Shown: piece after piece, positions 15,583 through 25,890 of the stretch
Numbering within the stretch: the stretch's first letter is position 1
Layout of the letters: each line of letters begins with the position of its first letter
Source: Rhodospirillales bacterium
GTDB taxonomy: Bacteria > Pseudomonadota > Alphaproteobacteria > Micavibrionales > Micavibrionaceae
Reading direction: 5' to 3'
NCBI GenBank assembly: GCA_020638395.1
Contig: JACKIP010000001.1
Coordinates: 124,001 to 188,000 of the forward strand
Length of the DNA: 64,000 nucleotides
Program-made: the position numbers and the translations under genes
The notes under the pieces: model-generated
Told to the model about the DNA's origin: nothing
What the model saw: the letters and a program-made list of their open reading frames with translations, nothing else
Databases searched by the model: none

Positions 15583-18447
15583 TCACGGTTCATGGTCGTC
15601 ATCGCTCTTGACCATACTTCCCGTCGGGGTCTTGGCATCTCTTGCACTGACTTTCCCCAGCAACCCACCGCCCATCACCGCGGTCAACATAATTCCGTCT
15701 CCCACGCGGGACATCAGTTCACCAGACGGATCTCCCACAAAGTCACCGAAGGTTTTGACTGAGACACCGGCCCAGCGCAGAATCATGTTGGGGATGGAGT
15801 CAATCAGTTTGAAAGACGCCATCGCCAGCATATAGACGATAATTGCATAGATCACCGTATAGAAAAACTGATCGATTGGGTTACGATAGGTTTTCAGATC
15901 AAACGGGTCCGCATAGGAGGACGTTCCACCCGTAGCTTTCAGGACTGAATCAGACGCATTAAATCCGCCCGCATTCGCAACCACCAGATCAAAACTATCA
16001 TTCAGAACCCGCACCATCGCCATAAAAATGCTGATACTGGCCATAAAGCCCGCCAGAATAAGAATAGGCCGGATCAGGATCTCCAGAATCAGCCAATAGC
16101 CACTGGAGGCCGCTTCCCCGATAATTCCTTCCCCATCCAGACGCAGGTGCGCGAGCGCCCACAGCGGCAACCCGACCATGGCTTCAAAGATAGCCTGAAC
16201 CCAGCTGGCCGTCGCAAAGAAGAAATAGATGAAAGGCAGAATGGGGAGAACATAATACAGAATAAACCCAATCGTAATCCCGATCATGCCGAACGTACTC
16301 ATGATACTGGACAGCATGGTTGCGATGGATTGCCCCCCTTCTCCCAAAACCTCTTCAATCCCCAGATAGGACGCCATCGTCCCCAGAACCGCTCCCCCGA
16401 ACATACGGATCGTCGATTCCACCATGCCTTTTCCCAGAATACTCAATTGCGCCAACGGATGGATATCGCTGTTCTCACGCATATCGAACAAACCACTCAC
16501 CCCAAAGATTCCGGCAATCACTGCTTTGACAGGATTGTCTTTGATCGCAGACATGGAATAGCGGAACGCATCGCTTCCACCGTCAGAATAATTCGCCTGT
16601 GTTAACCCCTGATCGCAGAAATATTCATGTGTGCTGCTGATTGCACTGGCGACCTTCAGATCACGCTCATTTTTGAAATTCACCGGCTGACGGCGAGGCA
16701 GAATGGGAGAGAATTTTTCACAGGCATTAGAAATAATATTCTCTGACGCTCTTTGCCCCAGAACAACCTCCGTAACAGACGGCCATAACGTCAATTCCGG
16801 CATATTAAAGATAGCACCCTGAACTTCTCCGTTCGCATTGGCAATACGTTCGTAATAGTTCGCGGCACACATCCAGCCGCACTGGCCCAGCGTCGCTTCA
16901 AAATCAAAGTATCCGGAAGAAATCAGATTCTTAACGGCATTTATGATGGACTTATCCAGATCTCCATCAAGGGTATCCACCAGGCTTTTTATTTTCGTAA
17001 GATCTGGCGTAAATTTATTAACTGCCGTCAATGCCGATTCAGTAAATTTCTCCCCGATCTCGTCAACATCTGCATCCGCCCACAGATCTGAAACCATCGT
17101 ATATTGCACCTGACGAATTTCTGTCGCCAATGCCCGGTTCCCGCTACCGGTCAGGGTAATTTCGCCGCAAAGAGGCAGAACATAACTGCTCTGCACCATA
17201 TATTCAGTCGGCATTTTTGCATAAGCGGACGCTGTTTTGACGTCACAGGGAATAGACGCTCCGACATCTGAAGCATTGATCGCTGTTTTCTCATTATATT
17301 TAATCCGCTCCCCGAACCGAATGCGGATATCCTCATTATCCGCAAACTTTAGAGCATCGGCATAAGACGTACCGGAAAGTGGTTTGCAGTTGTCAAAGCC
17401 GCCGACGGACTCTTTGACAATATAGGCGGCAATATTGTGATTATTGATACGTTGTTCCGCATATTTACAGGTCTTCACCATCGCCATAAAATCAACCACC
17501 CCGACACTGGTGGGAAAATTTTTACGGTTCGGAACCGCGATCAGGTCTTCATGTTTTCCGGCCAGATTATCTCCAACCGCCCCGTTCAGGGAACGCCAGG
17601 CATTACTGGCCATACCGGTCCCGTAATAGGCAGCATTCAGAGTAATAACCTGCGCCAGATTAAACCCCTGATAGAAAGGCATAATCAAAGCGGCAAAGAA
17701 GATCACCCGGACAGGGATCCAGGTTTTATTTCCGCGCTGCCCCCAGAGCGAGCCATGAACCGTAGTCTCTGCCGCCATGGTCACGACATAGTAAAACAGG
17801 ATCACAAAAGCCAGCCCGATAATTGTATAGTTGTAAAACTCAATCATGCTGTGAAAGCCGGCATGAATGGCAGAGGGAAAAGTCGCATAATCAGGCAGCA
17901 CGTTTCCGGAAATATCTAAACATTTTGTCCCGGCCAGACCGACACAGCTTCCAAAATATCCGGCGGTTCCGGCCAGATTTTGTAACCCGAAAACCATGTC
18001 CAGAAATCTCAAGGCATAATCCTGTTCCGCAGTCGAAGGCTCAAAGAAAAAATTGAAATCATTGGTATGGTTAATCAAATTACCGGCAAAAGCATCCCCG
18101 ACTGTCAGAGCCAGAAACATCAATATAAACTGCAAAAGCAGAACCACAAACCCGGTCAGGATCATAAGATAGATAAAAACCTGATCGAGATGCTGACGGT
18201 CCCAGGTGACCCGGCGAGCCCCTTCCGCCAGAACCGTAATCAGGCCATAGGCCCCGAAATTTTCTCGCCGCAGGAAGGGGTGCGTAGCGGGAAATATCCT
18301 GACCGCCCCCAGAATGGCGGCAATATAATAGGCCAGAGTTTTGAATCCTGTCCCCAACAGGCGCAAAAGACGAGGAATAATCCCAGGCAACAGAGTGTAC
18401 CTGAGAAAATCACCGCCGGTTATACCTTGCACTTTTGCGCCATTCAT
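15583..18447 (-). CDS. DotA/TraY-family membrane protein, third of three
   Basis: 954 residues with about eight to ten membrane helices. The DotA/TraY hallmark is the C-terminal block GLPLWALAHLRLDGEGIIG (about residues 750-770), followed by paired helices; it is preceded by FYFFFATASWVQ-type helices and by IHPLAQLSILG (about 645-655). The central part (about 260-600) is a large extracytoplasmic region with several cysteines. DotA and TraY are polytopic inner-membrane components of type IVB secretion or IncI conjugation. It is the most divergent of the three copies here (WGQRGNKTWIPVRV replaces the WAPIRL motif of the others). 19 bases follow the stop of the second copy, so all three are probably co-transcribed. 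Confidence 0.82.
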   Translation of the reverse strand: MNGAKVQGITGGDFLRYTLLPGIIPRLLRLLGTGFKTLAYYIAAILGAVRIFPATHPFLRRENFGAYGLITVLAEGARRVTWDRQHLDQVFIYLMILTGFVVLLLQFILMFLALTVGDAFAGNLINHTNDFNFFFEPSTAEQDYALRFLDMVFGLQNLAGTAGYFGSCVGLAGTKCLDISGNVLPDYATFPSAIHAGFHSMIEFYNYTIIGLAFVILFYYVVTMAAETTVHGSLWGQRGNKTWIPVRVIFFAALIMPFYQGFNLAQVITLNAAYYGTGMASNAWRSLNGAVGDNLAGKHEDLIAVPNRKNFPTSVGVVDFMAMVKTCKYAEQRINNHNIAAYIVKESVGGFDNCKPLSGTSYADALKFADNEDIRIRFGERIKYNEKTAINASDVGASIPCDVKTASAYAKMPTEYMVQSSYVLPLCGEITLTGSGNRALATEIRQVQYTMVSDLWADADVDEIGEKFTESALTAVNKFTPDLTKIKSLVDTLDGDLDKSIINAVKNLISSGYFDFEATLGQCGWMCAANYYERIANANGEVQGAIFNMPELTLWPSVTEVVLGQRASENIISNACEKFSPILPRRQPVNFKNERDLKVASAISSTHEYFCDQGLTQANYSDGGSDAFRYSMSAIKDNPVKAVIAGIFGVSGLFDMRENSDIHPLAQLSILGKGMVESTIRMFGGAVLGTMASYLGIEEVLGEGGQSIATMLSSIMSTFGMIGITIGFILYYVLPILPFIYFFFATASWVQAIFEAMVGLPLWALAHLRLDGEGIIGEAASSGYWLILEILIRPILILAGFMASISIFMAMVRVLNDSFDLVVANAGGFNASDSVLKATGGTSSYADPFDLKTYRNPIDQFFYTVIYAIIVYMLAMASFKLIDSIPNMILRWAGVSVKTFGDFVGDPSGELMSRVGDGIMLTAVMGGGLLGKVSARDAKTPTGSMVKSDDDHEP

Positions 18448-18466
18448 CTAAACACGAACTTCCTTA

Positions 18467-21313
18467 TTACTTATTGAGAGATTTTTTATACTCTGCCTCA
18501 GCCGCTTTAAAGCCTTGATTAGAGCTGGAAACCCCTCCACCCAGTGTCTCAGCAGCCCCGATAATTTTCGAACTGGTCGCCGAGAATCCAACTGTTGCTT
18601 TCTGAGACAGCTGCGCGGTCGGATCTCCCAACGTCTCCCCGAAAGCTTCCACACTATGGCCCAGCCAGCGAAGAATATAGTTCGGAATCAGATCTACCAG
18701 CTTGAAACAGGCCAGAGCGATCATATAGATCACGATGGCATAAATCACCGTATAGAAGAATTCATCAATCGGTGTCCGCCAGAAGCGGATATCCGAGATC
18801 TTGTATCCTCCTTTTTCCGCTGCTTTCTGGTCAAACCCGGTAAGATTCTCAACCACCAGCGACCACATTTCATTCAAAATCCGCGCCATAGCCACAAAGA
18901 TCAAAGAGCTGGCCAGCAATCCGAACAAAATCAGGATCGGCCGCAGGAAAATCTCTAATATCAGCATATATCCTGTCATTGCGGCATTTCCGGGAATTCC
19001 GTCGCCGTCAATCCGCAGGTGCGCAAGTGCCCAGAGCGGCACCCCGACCATAGCTTCAAAAATCCCTTTGATCCATCCGGCAACCGCGAAAAAGAAATAC
19101 ATAAAGGGCATCAGAGGAACGACATAAAACAGCACAAACCCTGCCGCCATACTGATGGTTGCAAACGTAAACATAAATCCGCTTCCGATGGCTCCGGCAA
19201 CCCCGATATCGGAGAAAACAGCCAATCCCATACCGGCTGCGGCAAATCCGACATTTCGAATAGCAGACTCGATCAACCCGCGCCCGGCAGAGGAAAGCTG
19301 CGCCAGAGGATGGATATCCCGGTTCTCCGGCCTGGTCATGTTAAAGATACCCTCAGTTCCGAAAATCAGGTTGATAATATCTTTCATTCCCAGACCGGAC
19401 AGATTCGGAGTGCCCCCCGCTCCTGTTCCCTGACCGGAGGCTGCCCACTGACGATAGGCCTCATAACTGGCCAGAGCGACAACTCTTTCAAACTCTTTGC
19501 CATCAAAAATATCCTTCTCCCCATCTTTCACAGGCATCACCGGATTAAACCGCTCGACAGTATTGATGGACTGCCCCGCCTGCATGCGGCGCTGAAGAAC
19601 ATATTCCAGGAATAACGGCCATTTATCCGGCAAAGGAACAGCGATCGCCGACGCCGTCACAATTCCGTTATAGGACGCTATTTTATTAAAGCAGATCGCC
19701 GCCCCACCCCATCCGTAGGTCAACAGATATGGATCTTCTTTAGGTCCGCACCATTCCAGCGTTTTAGAGAGGTTATCCGCAATGGCCTGCTTAATCATAT
19801 TACGGAAATGATCTTTAAACTCTTCCGTTTTTCTGGCCTTAAATTCTTCCATATCAACCGGAGCCGGCAGAGGGGAGCATTTCGACACCGGATATTGTGT
19901 TGTATCACAAGGATGCCCTGCGGGCAGTTTAGACGCAGCAAGAGCCGCAGCCGCATCGATAATTTCCTCATCCTTCCACATTCCCGCGACAGTCGCCAGA
20001 AAATACCCCTGCATATCCAGAGCCATCTGGTTTGTACCCCCGGAAATGAGCGGCATTGTAATACGCCCACAGAATGGTTCTATGGCCCCGACCCGATCGG
20101 CATACAGATCCTTATCCTTGTGCCCAATCACAATAATAACGCTCTCATACTGAACTTTTTTCATGATCGCCTGAAGCGTTTTCACATCGGCATCACTGAA
20201 AGACAGAATAGCCTGATGATCCGTCTGCCCAAATCCCGGCATAGGATTAGAATCCGGAGAAGATCCGGACAAAAAGATATAATACCCCTGAACCGGATAA
20301 GTAACTTTATTATTATAATCATCAAAATAATAATAAAACTGGGTCGCATACTGACAGGCCCGCGCCGTCAGCATAAACTGTAACAAAGAGGCGGGGTCCT
20401 GGGGATTAGGGGTTGCAATCAAAGAATCTTCAGGACCAAACGGTGTTTCCCCGGCATCATTAATTTCCCCGTAATAATAAGTCAGGCCATTCGTCGCAAA
20501 TCCAGATCCCCATTTAGCCGCCGTCAGGACGATATATTGTGCTGCATTTAAACCGCTCGCCATCGGAACCAATAAACCAAACGCCATTACCAAACGAATA
20601 GGTGCCCAGACCCGATTCATCCTTTTTCCAAAGGGTGTACCATCTCGCACAGTTTCCGCAACAATGGTTGTCACAAAATAAGTCACAATCAACAGGGCAA
20701 CCGCCAACATTGCAACGCTGAAGGTTTGGAACAGGGTGTGCAATCCATGATGATAGGGATAAGGAAAATTCCCAACTCCGATTCCAACAGGATCAAAGCG
20801 GGAATTAAACATGTCATCCACACCGAACACCCGATCCAGCAGCATAAAGGCGATATCATTCCCCGGATATTTTGTTTCGATAATACTAGATATCGTAAAC
20901 CCGCTCTTAAATTCCTCATCCAGAGTTGGGGGATTCTGCAACGGTGTCGGAGGAGGACCTCCACCAGCCAAGGCCACGTTAAAAAACAAAGTAAAGACCA
21001 GAGCCATAACTTGCAGGAAAAAGAGAATAATCCCCAGACAGACTGTAAAAAATATAAAAATCTGGTCAATATGCTGACGGGAGAATGTCAATCGCTTCCA
21101 GGTTTCTCCAATCACCTGAGATACACTGTAACGCCCAAAATACTGCTTGTTCAGATAGGGGTGATTTGAAGGCAAAAGCCGCACAGTTTCGAATAGAAGC
21201 GCAACAAAATAGGCCGTATGAGAAAATCCCACGGAGAACAACTCCCGGAAACGTGGAAACAGTGCGGGAAAAAGAATATAACTAAAAACATCCTTCGTCG
21301 TTATTTTTGTCAT
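18467..21313 (-). CDS. DotA/TraY-family membrane protein, second of three
   Basis: 948 residues. Same architecture as its neighbours: N-terminal FPRFRELFSVGF and VRLLPSNHPYL, first helix after HIDQIFIF, the block GKRMNRVWAPIRLVMAFGLL, the AKWGSGFATNG motif, a long soluble middle with a CDTTQYPVSKC loop, IHPLAQLSSAGRGLIES, then GVPLWALAHLRIDGDGIPG near residue 760. Ends in a Ser/Gly-rich cytoplasmic tail. It lies 54 bases after the first copy. No energy ATPase (DotB, DotO) or core protein (DotC, DotD, DotH) is in the window, so the secretion role is inferred from family only. Confidence 0.83.
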   Translation of the reverse strand: MTKITTKDVFSYILFPALFPRFRELFSVGFSHTAYFVALLFETVRLLPSNHPYLNKQYFGRYSVSQVIGETWKRLTFSRQHIDQIFIFFTVCLGIILFFLQVMALVFTLFFNVALAGGGPPPTPLQNPPTLDEEFKSGFTISSIIETKYPGNDIAFMLLDRVFGVDDMFNSRFDPVGIGVGNFPYPYHHGLHTLFQTFSVAMLAVALLIVTYFVTTIVAETVRDGTPFGKRMNRVWAPIRLVMAFGLLVPMASGLNAAQYIVLTAAKWGSGFATNGLTYYYGEINDAGETPFGPEDSLIATPNPQDPASLLQFMLTARACQYATQFYYYFDDYNNKVTYPVQGYYIFLSGSSPDSNPMPGFGQTDHQAILSFSDADVKTLQAIMKKVQYESVIIVIGHKDKDLYADRVGAIEPFCGRITMPLISGGTNQMALDMQGYFLATVAGMWKDEEIIDAAAALAASKLPAGHPCDTTQYPVSKCSPLPAPVDMEEFKARKTEEFKDHFRNMIKQAIADNLSKTLEWCGPKEDPYLLTYGWGGAAICFNKIASYNGIVTASAIAVPLPDKWPLFLEYVLQRRMQAGQSINTVERFNPVMPVKDGEKDIFDGKEFERVVALASYEAYRQWAASGQGTGAGGTPNLSGLGMKDIINLIFGTEGIFNMTRPENRDIHPLAQLSSAGRGLIESAIRNVGFAAAGMGLAVFSDIGVAGAIGSGFMFTFATISMAAGFVLFYVVPLMPFMYFFFAVAGWIKGIFEAMVGVPLWALAHLRIDGDGIPGNAAMTGYMLILEIFLRPILILFGLLASSLIFVAMARILNEMWSLVVENLTGFDQKAAEKGGYKISDIRFWRTPIDEFFYTVIYAIVIYMIALACFKLVDLIPNYILRWLGHSVEAFGETLGDPTAQLSQKATVGFSATSSKIIGAAETLGGGVSSSNQGFKAAEAEYKKSLNK

Positions 21314-21367
21314 CTCACGTCATCTTTCCTGTATGCCACTAACACTCCACGTCTCCTTTGCGACAGA

Positions 21368-24352
21368 TCACTCAGACCCTTTTTTGGCAGCGTTCCGGGC
21401 TTGTACCATTTTCATTTCACCGGAAAGCCACGGGAATTCAATCTTTTCGGCAATAGATTTATCCATAGCACCAATTCCCTGTCCGACCACGCCGCCGGCC
21501 TGACGAATACCGCCAATGGCCCGTTCGCCAACCACATATCCCCCAACGGCGGCATACTGGGTCAGGCCTTCTGCCGGATCCTGATAGGTATCCCCGAAAC
21601 TTCTGACCCCGGCACCAGCCCAGCGCAGAATGGAATTTGGAACCATATCGATCAGCTTAAAGCAGGACAACCCAATCACATAAACCATCAGAACGTAAAT
21701 AATGGTAAAGAAGAACTGGTCAATAATCGCCCGTTTGTTCTCAAGCGTCAGGGTATAAACCCCCAGATCAACATGCAAATTCTTATCATCAAATCCCATC
21801 GCATTATCAACAACCAGATCAAAGATCTCGTGCAAAATACGAACCAAAGCCCCGAAAATAATGAAGCTGGCAATCAGACCGAAAACACACAAAATAGGCC
21901 GAATAAAGATCTCAAATAACAGGAAATAGCCGTTTGCTGCTGCATCGCCCGGCAACCCTTCCCGGTCAATGCGCAGGTGCGCCAGAGCCCAAAGCGGAAC
22001 CCCGACCATCGCTTCAAAAATAGTTTTGACCCAGGTTCCCACCGCAAAGAAGAAATAGAGGAACGGCATAAAGGGCAATACGTAGTAGAGCAGGAACCCG
22101 GCCGTTAATCCAACCAAGGCAATCGACGACAAAGCTCCACTGATAGCATTCGCCGTACCGGCATTATAGGCCGCGCCGGATGCTTCAAAAATCCCGCCTG
22201 CAATCGCAAAGCCCGTTGAGAGCAACACGTTCATCAGCGTGCTATTAACCAGATCCTTGCCGATTGCGACCAGTTGAGCCATCGGATGAATCTCTGCACT
22301 TTCAGCATCCCGAATACTCATCATCGTCCGCGTTCCGAAAATGCCGTGCATCGCGCTGGTGATAAAGTTTTTATCCCCCATCACGGACAGGCTGGACATG
22401 CCGATCCCGGCCATATACCAGTCCTTATAGACAAAGTAGAGTGTCTTGGCCATTTCAGTTTCTTTTTCTCCCAAAGAAGACTGGATAGCCTGACTATTCC
22501 CAACGACCGGATTATAAATCTCAGCTCCGGGGATGTTGATATTTTCCCCTCCCTTAATGCTTTTGACCTTTTCCATGACCAGCGGAAATTTTGACATATA
22601 GGGCAGGGAATGCGCCGCATCAAACTCGCGTCCAATCACAAACGCCAACTGGTTGTACCACATACCGGCTGCGGCCCACCCTCTTTTGCGCACGGCATCG
22701 GTCAGTTCATACAAATCCTTGACCGTTCTCATCTTGATCCAGGCTGACTTGATCTGCCCGTCCAGCTGCCCCTCTCTGGTAGAGTAAAGAGCCGACCGCT
22801 CTGCAAGACTGGGAGGGTTAGCAAATGTTGACAAGGCACATTCCGGATCAGAAGGATCATAATGATGTTTCGTTTCTGTCAAAACAGTATCAAGATCCAA
22901 AGTCATACCGCCATCCAGATGACCTGGTTTAATCATGCATGGACGATATAGTGCCGGCATCCCGGTAAGCTTTGACTCACCATACCGAGCGGCGAAAGCC
23001 CTGTTCTGATTGGAATCCCACTCAAACATGGTCATGGCATAGTACTGAATTTGCACATCCCAGGCCCCGGCAGGATCGCCCTTATCATTCTTGATTTCCA
23101 CAGCCGTCGTCGTCGGAACAGTAATTGTACCGCAGTAAGGAATGATTGATGTCGTAGAACTCCCCCGGCCGTAGGTAATAACAATATCCCCGTAGTCAAA
23201 ATATTCGAGAACCTCTTTATAAGCCTTCACCTGATTATCCGCCCCGGAAATCACTTTGCCTGTCTGGTCAAGATATTTACCACTATCATCCAGCAATTGA
23301 TACGGCTTTGCGCCAACCTTGTAGGCATAGGGGCGGATAGGGTCCTCCAGAAAGGCCCCGCCGACCTTCACTCCCCAACCATAACGCTTCATATAGCCAT
23401 ACTGGCAGGCCTTGACCAGCTGCATCGCCGCCATATACCCACTGATATCCGGCACTTCAGGCTTGGGAAGTAACGGCGCATTCCCGCCATTTCCTCCCGG
23501 ATTCATCCCGATCGGGTTGGGGTAGTCATATTTTTGCGCAATTACCGTATCATTGTAAGCCAGCCAGCCATTCGTCGCCAACCCTGATCCGAGTTTGGCA
23601 ATCGCCAGAGTAAGGTACTGTCCGGAATTAAGACCATAAGCCACCGGGATCAAAAGACCAATCGCAACGATCAGACGAATAGGGGCCCATGCGGAGTTAA
23701 ATCGAGCGCCAAACGGAACACCGGTAGATGCCGTCTCCGCCATGACCACGACAAAGAAATAAAGGAAAATCAGAACCGCGACAAACAGCAAGGACCAGGA
23801 GTAAAACTCCAGCAGCGTATGTAAGCCGGCATGAAACGCATAAACCGGAGCCGCGCCGAAAGCAGGAATAGCCGTACAGGGCGCAATACCGGAACCGGAC
23901 GGTGTCCCCAGAGCACAAGATCCGAAAAATCCCGGAATACCAAACACGTAATCCAGCATCATGAAAGCGTTATCTGTCTGTGGATTGGCGGTCTGAAAGA
24001 CCCCCGATGCCTCTGCCTGCGTAAACAAAAATCCAAAAACTAAAAGGACCACCTGCCCTATGAGCAGGAACACTCCGGCGATCACCGTTGCAAAAATCAA
24101 AATCTGGTCAATATGCCGCAGGTCAAATTTCAGATTCTGGGCGGCCGCCGCAATCACATGCCGCAGACCAAATTTCCCCTTATTTTCAGGGCGCAGGCAC
24201 GGATGCCCCGCCGGCAGAAGACGCACGGAGTAATAAATATAGGCCACCAATGCGGCGAACCATCCAAACCCACTCGCGAACAAATCCTTAAATCTCGGAA
24301 AAACCTGAGGAAGAAGTACGTACGCAGCGATATCTTTTTTATAAATTTGCAT
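21368..24352 (-). CDS. DotA/TraY-family membrane protein, first of three
   Basis: 994 residues, the longest copy and the promoter-proximal one. Shares FPRFKDLFASGF, VRLLPAGHPCL, HIDQILIF, GARFNSAWAPIRLIVAIGLL, AKLGSGLATNG, IHPMAQLVAIG and GVPLWALAHLRIDREGLPG (near residue 785) with the second copy. The middle (about 260-690) is a soluble region with paired cysteines, probably periplasmic. A helix with small residues after residue 95 could be mistaken for a signal sequence; in DotA a cleaved signal is known. Predicted promoter at 24387-24416. Terminator not found. Confidence 0.84.
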   Translation of the reverse strand: MQIYKKDIAAYVLLPQVFPRFKDLFASGFGWFAALVAYIYYSVRLLPAGHPCLRPENKGKFGLRHVIAAAAQNLKFDLRHIDQILIFATVIAGVFLLIGQVVLLVFGFLFTQAEASGVFQTANPQTDNAFMMLDYVFGIPGFFGSCALGTPSGSGIAPCTAIPAFGAAPVYAFHAGLHTLLEFYSWSLLFVAVLIFLYFFVVVMAETASTGVPFGARFNSAWAPIRLIVAIGLLIPVAYGLNSGQYLTLAIAKLGSGLATNGWLAYNDTVIAQKYDYPNPIGMNPGGNGGNAPLLPKPEVPDISGYMAAMQLVKACQYGYMKRYGWGVKVGGAFLEDPIRPYAYKVGAKPYQLLDDSGKYLDQTGKVISGADNQVKAYKEVLEYFDYGDIVITYGRGSSTTSIIPYCGTITVPTTTAVEIKNDKGDPAGAWDVQIQYYAMTMFEWDSNQNRAFAARYGESKLTGMPALYRPCMIKPGHLDGGMTLDLDTVLTETKHHYDPSDPECALSTFANPPSLAERSALYSTREGQLDGQIKSAWIKMRTVKDLYELTDAVRKRGWAAAGMWYNQLAFVIGREFDAAHSLPYMSKFPLVMEKVKSIKGGENINIPGAEIYNPVVGNSQAIQSSLGEKETEMAKTLYFVYKDWYMAGIGMSSLSVMGDKNFITSAMHGIFGTRTMMSIRDAESAEIHPMAQLVAIGKDLVNSTLMNVLLSTGFAIAGGIFEASGAAYNAGTANAISGALSSIALVGLTAGFLLYYVLPFMPFLYFFFAVGTWVKTIFEAMVGVPLWALAHLRIDREGLPGDAAANGYFLLFEIFIRPILCVFGLIASFIIFGALVRILHEIFDLVVDNAMGFDDKNLHVDLGVYTLTLENKRAIIDQFFFTIIYVLMVYVIGLSCFKLIDMVPNSILRWAGAGVRSFGDTYQDPAEGLTQYAAVGGYVVGERAIGGIRQAGGVVGQGIGAMDKSIAEKIEFPWLSGEMKMVQARNAAKKGSE

Positions 24353-24386
24353 GTCAGCTAATCATATTTTCAGCTAAATTTAATTC

Positions 24387-24416
24387 AGTCTAACAAGTTA
24401 TCCGCAAACTTGCCAA
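24387..24416 (-). promoter_or_regulatory. Predicted promoter of the DotA-like operon
   Basis: On the minus strand TTGGCA (24411-24416), an 18-base spacer and TAGACT (24387-24392) with an upstream TG (extended -10). It would give a leader of about 30 bases. A small hairpin GTTGC/GCAAC lies at about 24463-24478. Confidence 0.45.
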
Positions 24417-24525
24417 TTTTTTGACATCAAAAGATGACGTGAATCGACACAATTCCACGCCGTTGCTTTATAGCAACATATGAGCAAAGAGGGAAGATAT
24501 TCTTATTTTTATCGCCGCGGAGGAT

Positions 24526-24840
24526 TTAATCGTTCTTTGCCACGCGCAGCTTTAATCCATCCAGATCTTCAGTCATCACAATCTGGCAGGACAGGCGGGA
24601 ATTATCCCGCACCCCCGGCGCAAGGTCCAGCATTTCCTCTTCATCCTCGCGCATGGGAACCAGTTTTTCTAACCACGCAGGATCAATATATACCTGACAG
24701 GTTGCGCAGGAACAGGCTCCGCCACATTCGGCCTTCACCGGCAGGCCGTACTCCCGCAGAATCTCCATCAGAGTCCATCCCTCCACCGCTTCATAAGGAG
24801 TGACAACCCCTGCATCATCTTCGACATAAACCATAACCAT
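24526..24840 (-). CDS. [2Fe-2S] ferredoxin, adrenodoxin type
   Basis: 104 residues from the ATG at 24840; the frame extends to a TTG at 24864 but that part contains the AAAGGAG ribosome-binding sequence. Cluster ligands are C39, C45 and C48 in ECGGACSCATC and C85 in RLSCQI, the C-x5-C-x2-C...C spacing of adrenodoxin-like ferredoxins. It carries single electrons in Fe-S assembly or to oxygenases. No isc genes are adjacent; the TrxR-like ferredoxin reductase at 6730 is a possible partner. Confidence 0.92.
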   Translation of the reverse strand: MVMVYVEDDAGVVTPYEAVEGWTLMEILREYGLPVKAECGGACSCATCQVYIDPAWLEKLVPMREDEEEMLDLAPGVRDNSRLSCQIVMTEDLDGLKLRVAKND

Positions 24841-24885
24841 GGTAGAGCAAAACTCCTTTCTCAAAAAAACCGACTAAAAAACACC

Positions 24886-25662
24886 CTATTTACTTTTGGG
24901 TTTGCCGAATAAAATTTCCTGCAAAATCAAGGCAAAACAGACCGTAATCACGCTGGACGCCGCCAGCTCGACCAGAAACCGAACCGTAAAAACAAAAAAT
25001 ACCAGCGCATTTCCTTCCAGCCAGAGGCCGGGAGAAAAAACTTCCAGAATCATCACGCCCACCAGCAGGAACGGAATATAACACATTAACCAGGCCCCGA
25101 TCAGGGAAAGAGAACCGGACAGCCCCGGAAAAATACGCAGATACCGCCCAACCGGAATCCCTGCGGCCACCGGAATATATAAAAACGCCATCTTGAACAG
25201 CCAGATAACCAACAGAAAAAAGGAAAGAGCCGCCATCATTGTCAAAAGAGACGGATCAGGAATATCCTGTCCGACCGACTGCGCCTGCTGCTCTGTCTCC
25301 AAAAGAGGAGCCAGCAGGGCGTTCTGGGCCATCTTAATCAGAACATAAAACAAAATGCCGGCAAACATATCACGTCCACGCTCTTCCAGAAGAACCTTTG
25401 CCTCAGCAACGCCGTCCAGACGTTCCTTAAAAAAAACAAAGCGCACAAGCAAAACCAGAAACCAGCCTTCAAAGAAATAAGCCGGCAGCAACACAATAGT
25501 CTGGCGCAGGACATTGTTCTCCAGCCCTAATCCCATAACCGCCGCAAAAAAAATAATTTTGGCGATCAGCGGCCACAGTGCCAGTTTTAGGATATAATGC
25601 CGTTCCTCCCATACCTTCAGGTAAGCCTGTCCTGAAACTTCGATGATATTAAAAGATGCCAC
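24886..25662 (-). CDS. Polytopic membrane protein of unknown function
   Basis: 258 residues with about six membrane helices (residues roughly 25-45, 55-75, 95-115, 140-165, 185-210, 220-248) and a short charged loop at 77-95. No family recognised with confidence; the arrangement recalls bacterial DUF4013/Yip1-type membrane proteins but no motif proves it. It ends with GKPKSK. The ferredoxin gene follows 45 bases downstream on the same strand. Upstream lies a 228-base spacer to a divergent gene with a palindrome GCAATCATTATGATTGC at 25764-25780. Confidence 0.6.
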   Translation of the reverse strand: MASFNIIEVSGQAYLKVWEERHYILKLALWPLIAKIIFFAAVMGLGLENNVLRQTIVLLPAYFFEGWFLVLLVRFVFFKERLDGVAEAKVLLEERGRDMFAGILFYVLIKMAQNALLAPLLETEQQAQSVGQDIPDPSLLTMMAALSFFLLVIWLFKMAFLYIPVAAGIPVGRYLRIFPGLSGSLSLIGAWLMCYIPFLLVGVMILEVFSPGLWLEGNALVFFVFTVRFLVELAASSVITVCFALILQEILFGKPKSK

Positions 25663-25890
25663 GTATTATTCTTGTTCTTCTACCAGAATTAATTGATCCG
25701 CTGCCTGTTACACACACCTGTTTATCAACGGCTTCCCCAGAATAAGGCAAGCAACCCAAACAGGCAATCATTATGATTGCAGAATTGAAAACAGATTAAC
25801 TCTTGAAACAAGATTAGTTTGGGGGTAGCTTTTTTATTCTTTTAGAAAAGATTTCGTCCAAAAATAATCAAAAATGAAGGAACCCTCTCT

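Noticed and set aside
15608..24361. Numerous plus-strand ORFs opposite the DotA-like genes
   Set aside because: They are shadows of the three long minus-strand genes and have no coding signals of their own.
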